Shown here: positions 61,216-64,000 of the stretch, one piece after another
Numbering within the stretch: the stretch's first letter is position 1
How the letters are laid out: the number at the start of each line of letters is the position of its first letter
From: Allium sativum
Taxonomy: Eukaryota > Streptophyta > Magnoliopsida > Asparagales > Amaryllidaceae
NCBI GenBank assembly: GCA_030737875.1
Contig: CM060915.1
Coordinates: forward strand, 570,508,577 to 570,572,576
Reading direction: 5' to 3'
DNA: 64,000 bases
Notes under the pieces: model-generated
The model's input: the letters and a program-made list of their open reading frames with translations, nothing else
What the model was told of the DNA's origin: nothing
Database searches by the model: none
Program-made: the position numbers and the translations under genes

Positions 61216-61727
61216 CATTTAAAATGTATCTTATAAATCATTTATAAATCCATTTTAAAACGATTTCAACTTCATTTTCAATTTTCAATTTTAAATCAAA
61301 ATTAAATATTCTATATCATTATAATACTAAAACGATAATATTTTCAAAATATCAGATTTTGAAATCAAACCTTAACGATATTCATTATAACATAAATAAA
61401 TTTGACAGTAAATTCCATTCGAGTAAATATGGTGTATATTTACTTAATTCGGCATCATATATCAATACTTTTTTGTCCATCCAAAATCGGACATCAAAAT
61501 CATATTTTTGATTTTTTGCTGAATATTATTTTAAAATATTCGTTATTTCTGAATTGGAATCACGCTCAATCAATTACCATATAATTTCATTTATATGGAT
61601 TCCGTACATCGCATGTATTCAAAAATAGTGATAAACTACTATTAAACAGTTAATTCACATCCAGAGTGCAATTTACAACTATATAAGCATTAAATAATTA
61701 AATAACGCTTATCATAGTCCGTCAATC
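59622..61727 (-). repeat. Family A LTR fragment, copy A4
   Basis: As reverse complement it aligns with about 2050 down to about 100 of A1, including the block GTGTTAGATATG/TCGATAA (59741-59770), the three palindromic boxes, and the GCGAACGGTCG stretch (61100-61130). It is bounded on the left by the A3 LTR start and on the right by another LTR start at 61728. The plus ORF 60589-60981 is within the repeat and shows no domain. Confidence 0.75.
61151..61207. repeat. (TA)n microsatellite
   Basis: Uninterrupted TA run of nearly 30 units inside A4. The same site in A1 (about 640-685) and A2 (about 17115-17125) has short imperfect TA runs, so it is a hypervariable position of the repeat. Confidence 0.95.
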
Positions 61728-62130
61728 TGTAACATCCCACATTTTTCGGCCATTTAAATTCGAATATTTAAATGAGTTTATACATTATATTGGAATTATA
61801 ATAGATTTTTAATCGAATTTATTTAATTAAAATAGAGTTCGAATATATATATATATATATTATATTATTTAAAAATCCAGAATGTTAGTGTCGAGTTTGA
61901 ATTCTACCATTAGAAGTGGAAAACGTTGTTTAAATAAATACGTTAATATTAATCTATCGTTAAAGTTAGTCGTCCAAAATAGAACTTATATTAAATAAAC
62001 ATTTTATGGGGTTTAAAATAATAAAAGCTGTGTATGACATTTTCAATACAAATTCCTAGATATATATATGTATATATTTATATACACTGTCAGCATTTCA
62101 CTTAGTTCGGCGATATATGAAATTGATTAC
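61728..62130 (+). repeat. Start of a further LTR-like sequence (fragment)
   Basis: TGTAACATCCCACATTTTTCGG resembles the A, B and F LTR starts (TGTAA-N3-CCC) and is followed by similar AT-rich U3-like DNA. I find no matching LTR end inside the window, so its extent is uncertain; about 62130 is where the resemblance ends by eye. Confidence 0.4.
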
Positions 62131-62557
62131 ATTTACATCATACTAGTAACAAGTAAATGTTACATGAATATGAAGGAAGGAAAAAAAATGAAATGGAACG
62201 AACAGAAAGAGTAAGACTGAGACTTGATCAAAGAAAATACACATTCAAAATATGTTCATTTACATAATCTCATTTCATTCTTTGGACGGCACATGAACAG
62301 CTAAATGAATTCATATATACACAGTCAAAAAACAACTATATATACTCCTTTACATAATCAATGTAGCACTAAACAACTAGATGTATTCGAATTATATAAG
62401 ATTTGTTTGAATAGTGCAAAACATAAAGTAGAAAAAGAAAACGACACATATTCATACATGATACTATATACAAAGCCCGATTACAAAACAAACAAAAAGA
62501 AAAATAATAATAGAAAAATTGAGTAGTTTTACATCACATACATTATATACAGAATTT

Positions 62558-62641
62558 TTATAAGAAAGAAACAACATTTTGAATCAACTTCTGTGTGTTC
62601 TTCTCAACCAGCGGATCTGAGTCATTCCCATCAGTTTTGAT
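62558..62641 (-). CDS. Candidate terminal exon, unknown protein
   Basis: Preceded on the minus strand by a pyrimidine tract and AG (TTCTTTCTTTTTCGTAG), a textbook acceptor. The exon reads IKTDGNDSDPLVEKNTQKLI and seven more residues, ending in TAA (62558-62560). Its composition is protein-like, and the other two frames contain stops. I do not recognise the family. Only the end of the protein would be seen here. Confidence 0.3.
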   Translation of the reverse strand: MKTDGNDSDPLVEKNTQKLIQNVVSFL

Positions 62642-63651
62642 CTACGAAAAAGAAAGAAGAGAACCCATTAAAAGGGTAATGTATAAACCTATGAACAGGA
62701 AAAGAAATGAAAAGGAAAAGAGAAGAAAAAAAATACTAAAGTCAAAACATATTGTTTTCAAAATACACATGAGAAATCATGCTAAATAGCGCAACCATAG
62801 ACATGCAAGGGACAGCCGAGTCTAGCAGCAACAGACAGAACCATTGAATTCATACATGGTTGAATTTATGAATAAATATCTTTGTCTACAACCAAATGGT
62901 GACAGGACTCAACATAAGGCCAATGTCGATACATCAAATTTCAAACAGATAAAGGGTATGCACAGCTAAAAAAAAAAGCAAGACAATACATAGATTTAAG
63001 AAATTAAAGGCAGAACTTTGAGCAGCTAGAAGATATATTGCTGAACAGTTATACATGATATGAACAAAAATAAATAAACAAAATCAATGTACAAATTCAT
63101 ACGGCTGACTAAGACAACACAATGTATAGCTGTGCCTAAGCTACCTATTGTACTGGTGCCATGTGAAGACCTTGTGAATGGACGATATCACAAAAAAGAC
63201 GGCATGCCATGTTCTTGTCAATAAAGCAACAGTAGAAACCCAAATTTTCAGAAAATTGAACAGTAAAGAAATCAAATTTTTACACCGTCAAATCCTTACA
63301 GACAAGGGACGCAGTGAATGAACAACTCAAGGGTGTCATAGTTATACCAAATCGACGTATAAACAATCCATAGATCTAAGCAAACAAGTACATAAAAATC
63401 CATCACTGTTATAAGACATCACACGCAAACCATCAAGAACAATTCATAGCAGAATCAAAGCACCTAAGGTTTAGGTACAACTAAATCTAAGCTAAGATGG
63501 AATAATTCATAATTCGTTGTAGCCATTCACTGCTATAAACACATAGCCACGCACCACAAACTAGATCAACACAGCAAGAGAAAAACCGACTTCAAATCCA
63601 CAGAAGAAAAAATTCAAAACAGAAATTATAATTTAAATTGGAAAAAATTAC

Positions 63652-63757
63652 TTAGCTTGTGTGGAGGAGGCTTCGGTCTAGGTTGAAGCGAGTGCAGGAG
63701 GACGGAGCGATAGGCAACGGAGGATGCTGGCGATGAAGGAAGAGAAAGGATTTTCAT
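63652..63757 (-). CDS. Candidate first exon with transit-peptide-like start
   Basis: ATG at 63757 on the minus strand opens MKILSLPSSPASSVAYRSVL, Ser/Pro/Arg-rich with few acidic residues, as in organelle-targeting peptides. A GT (GTAATT) at 63651 could be the donor. The phase does not fit the exon at 62558-62641, so either an exon is missing or the start is wrong. Confidence 0.22.
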
Positions 63758-64000
63758 GGGAATAGGGTTTTCGTTCCTGATCCTTTGGTGTCGCGGCAGA
63801 TTTTTTTTGGAGTAACGAAAAGGGGATGAGGTTTAAACGTTTTATGAGAATAAAGGGGGGGAAGCAGGCCGGTCTTGTTTGGGCTGGGCTGGACGATAGG
63901 GTAAGGCCTAAATTTTATTTTTAATTTAAAAGTCTACTTAGTTTTCATGTTTTATTTAATTTCAAATGCTGATTTTGAACGCTCACGAAATCGGATTCAG

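Larger units (their letters stand above)
62131..64000 (-). other. Possible 3-prime and 5-prime ends of a minus-strand host gene
   Basis: Differs in texture from the repeats. On the minus strand, 63900-63650 resembles a 5-prime UTR and first exon, 63650-62642 is intron-like (T-rich, many stops), and a good 3-prime splice site leads into a short terminal exon (62558-62641). No other exons are evident. The reading phases of the two exon candidates do not join, so the model is incomplete. Confidence 0.3.

Overview
The window reads as heterochromatic, intergenic DNA from a flowering plant. It is AT-rich and consists almost entirely of LTR retrotransposons inserted into one another. The plant assignment rests on primer-binding sites complementary to initiator tRNA-Met, a Ty3/gypsy chromovirus of the Tekay (Del) type with a C-terminal chromodomain, and a SIRE/Maximus-like Ty1/copia gag. 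No complete host gene was found. Two stretches (17126-21640 and about 62130-64000) are not recognisable transposon and hold weak minus-strand gene-like signals.

Layout. 1-3925 is the 3-prime portion of a very long LTR family, here called A (copy A1, plus). 3926-4164 and 15085-17125 are an inverted copy of A (A2) split by element F (4165-15084, minus, target duplication TATTG). F has 4.6-kb LTRs around a 1.75-kb non-coding interior. 17126-21640 is unclassified. From 21641 to 59621 a third A copy (A3) is split by element B (21942-56045, minus), which has 6.2-kb LTRs and a 1.5-kb non-coding interior. One LTR of B carries copia element D (24774-44973, plus, TSD CGATT). D's gag relic carries Tekay element C (27998-38191, plus, TSD ACAGC). 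The order of insertion is therefore A, then B, then D, then C. F is a separate insertion into A2. 59622-61727 is a fourth A fragment, followed by the start of another LTR (61728) and a gene-like tail.

Working logic. Only C has a gag-pol, and it carries four in-frame amber stops. F and B (and probably A) encode no retrotransposon protein. They keep the cis signals for reverse transcription: tRNA-Met PBS, polypurine tract and TG...CA ends. These signals resemble C's in detail: a perfect ATTTCG-N4-CGAAAT inverted repeat just upstream of the PPT, similar LTR starts, and for F a 17-nt identical block in the LTR. The simplest reading is a set of large non-autonomous derivatives that use Tekay-type proteins supplied in trans.

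The most unusual structure is inside these giant LTRs. Each family carries tandem minisatellites whose every unit is a small inverted repeat able to fold as a hairpin. The arm sequences differ between families and between units, yet pairing is largely kept by matching changes in both arms. All coordinates, TSDs, PBS/PPT sites and stop codons were read directly from the sequence. Family names are by recognised motifs; no search or alignment program was run.
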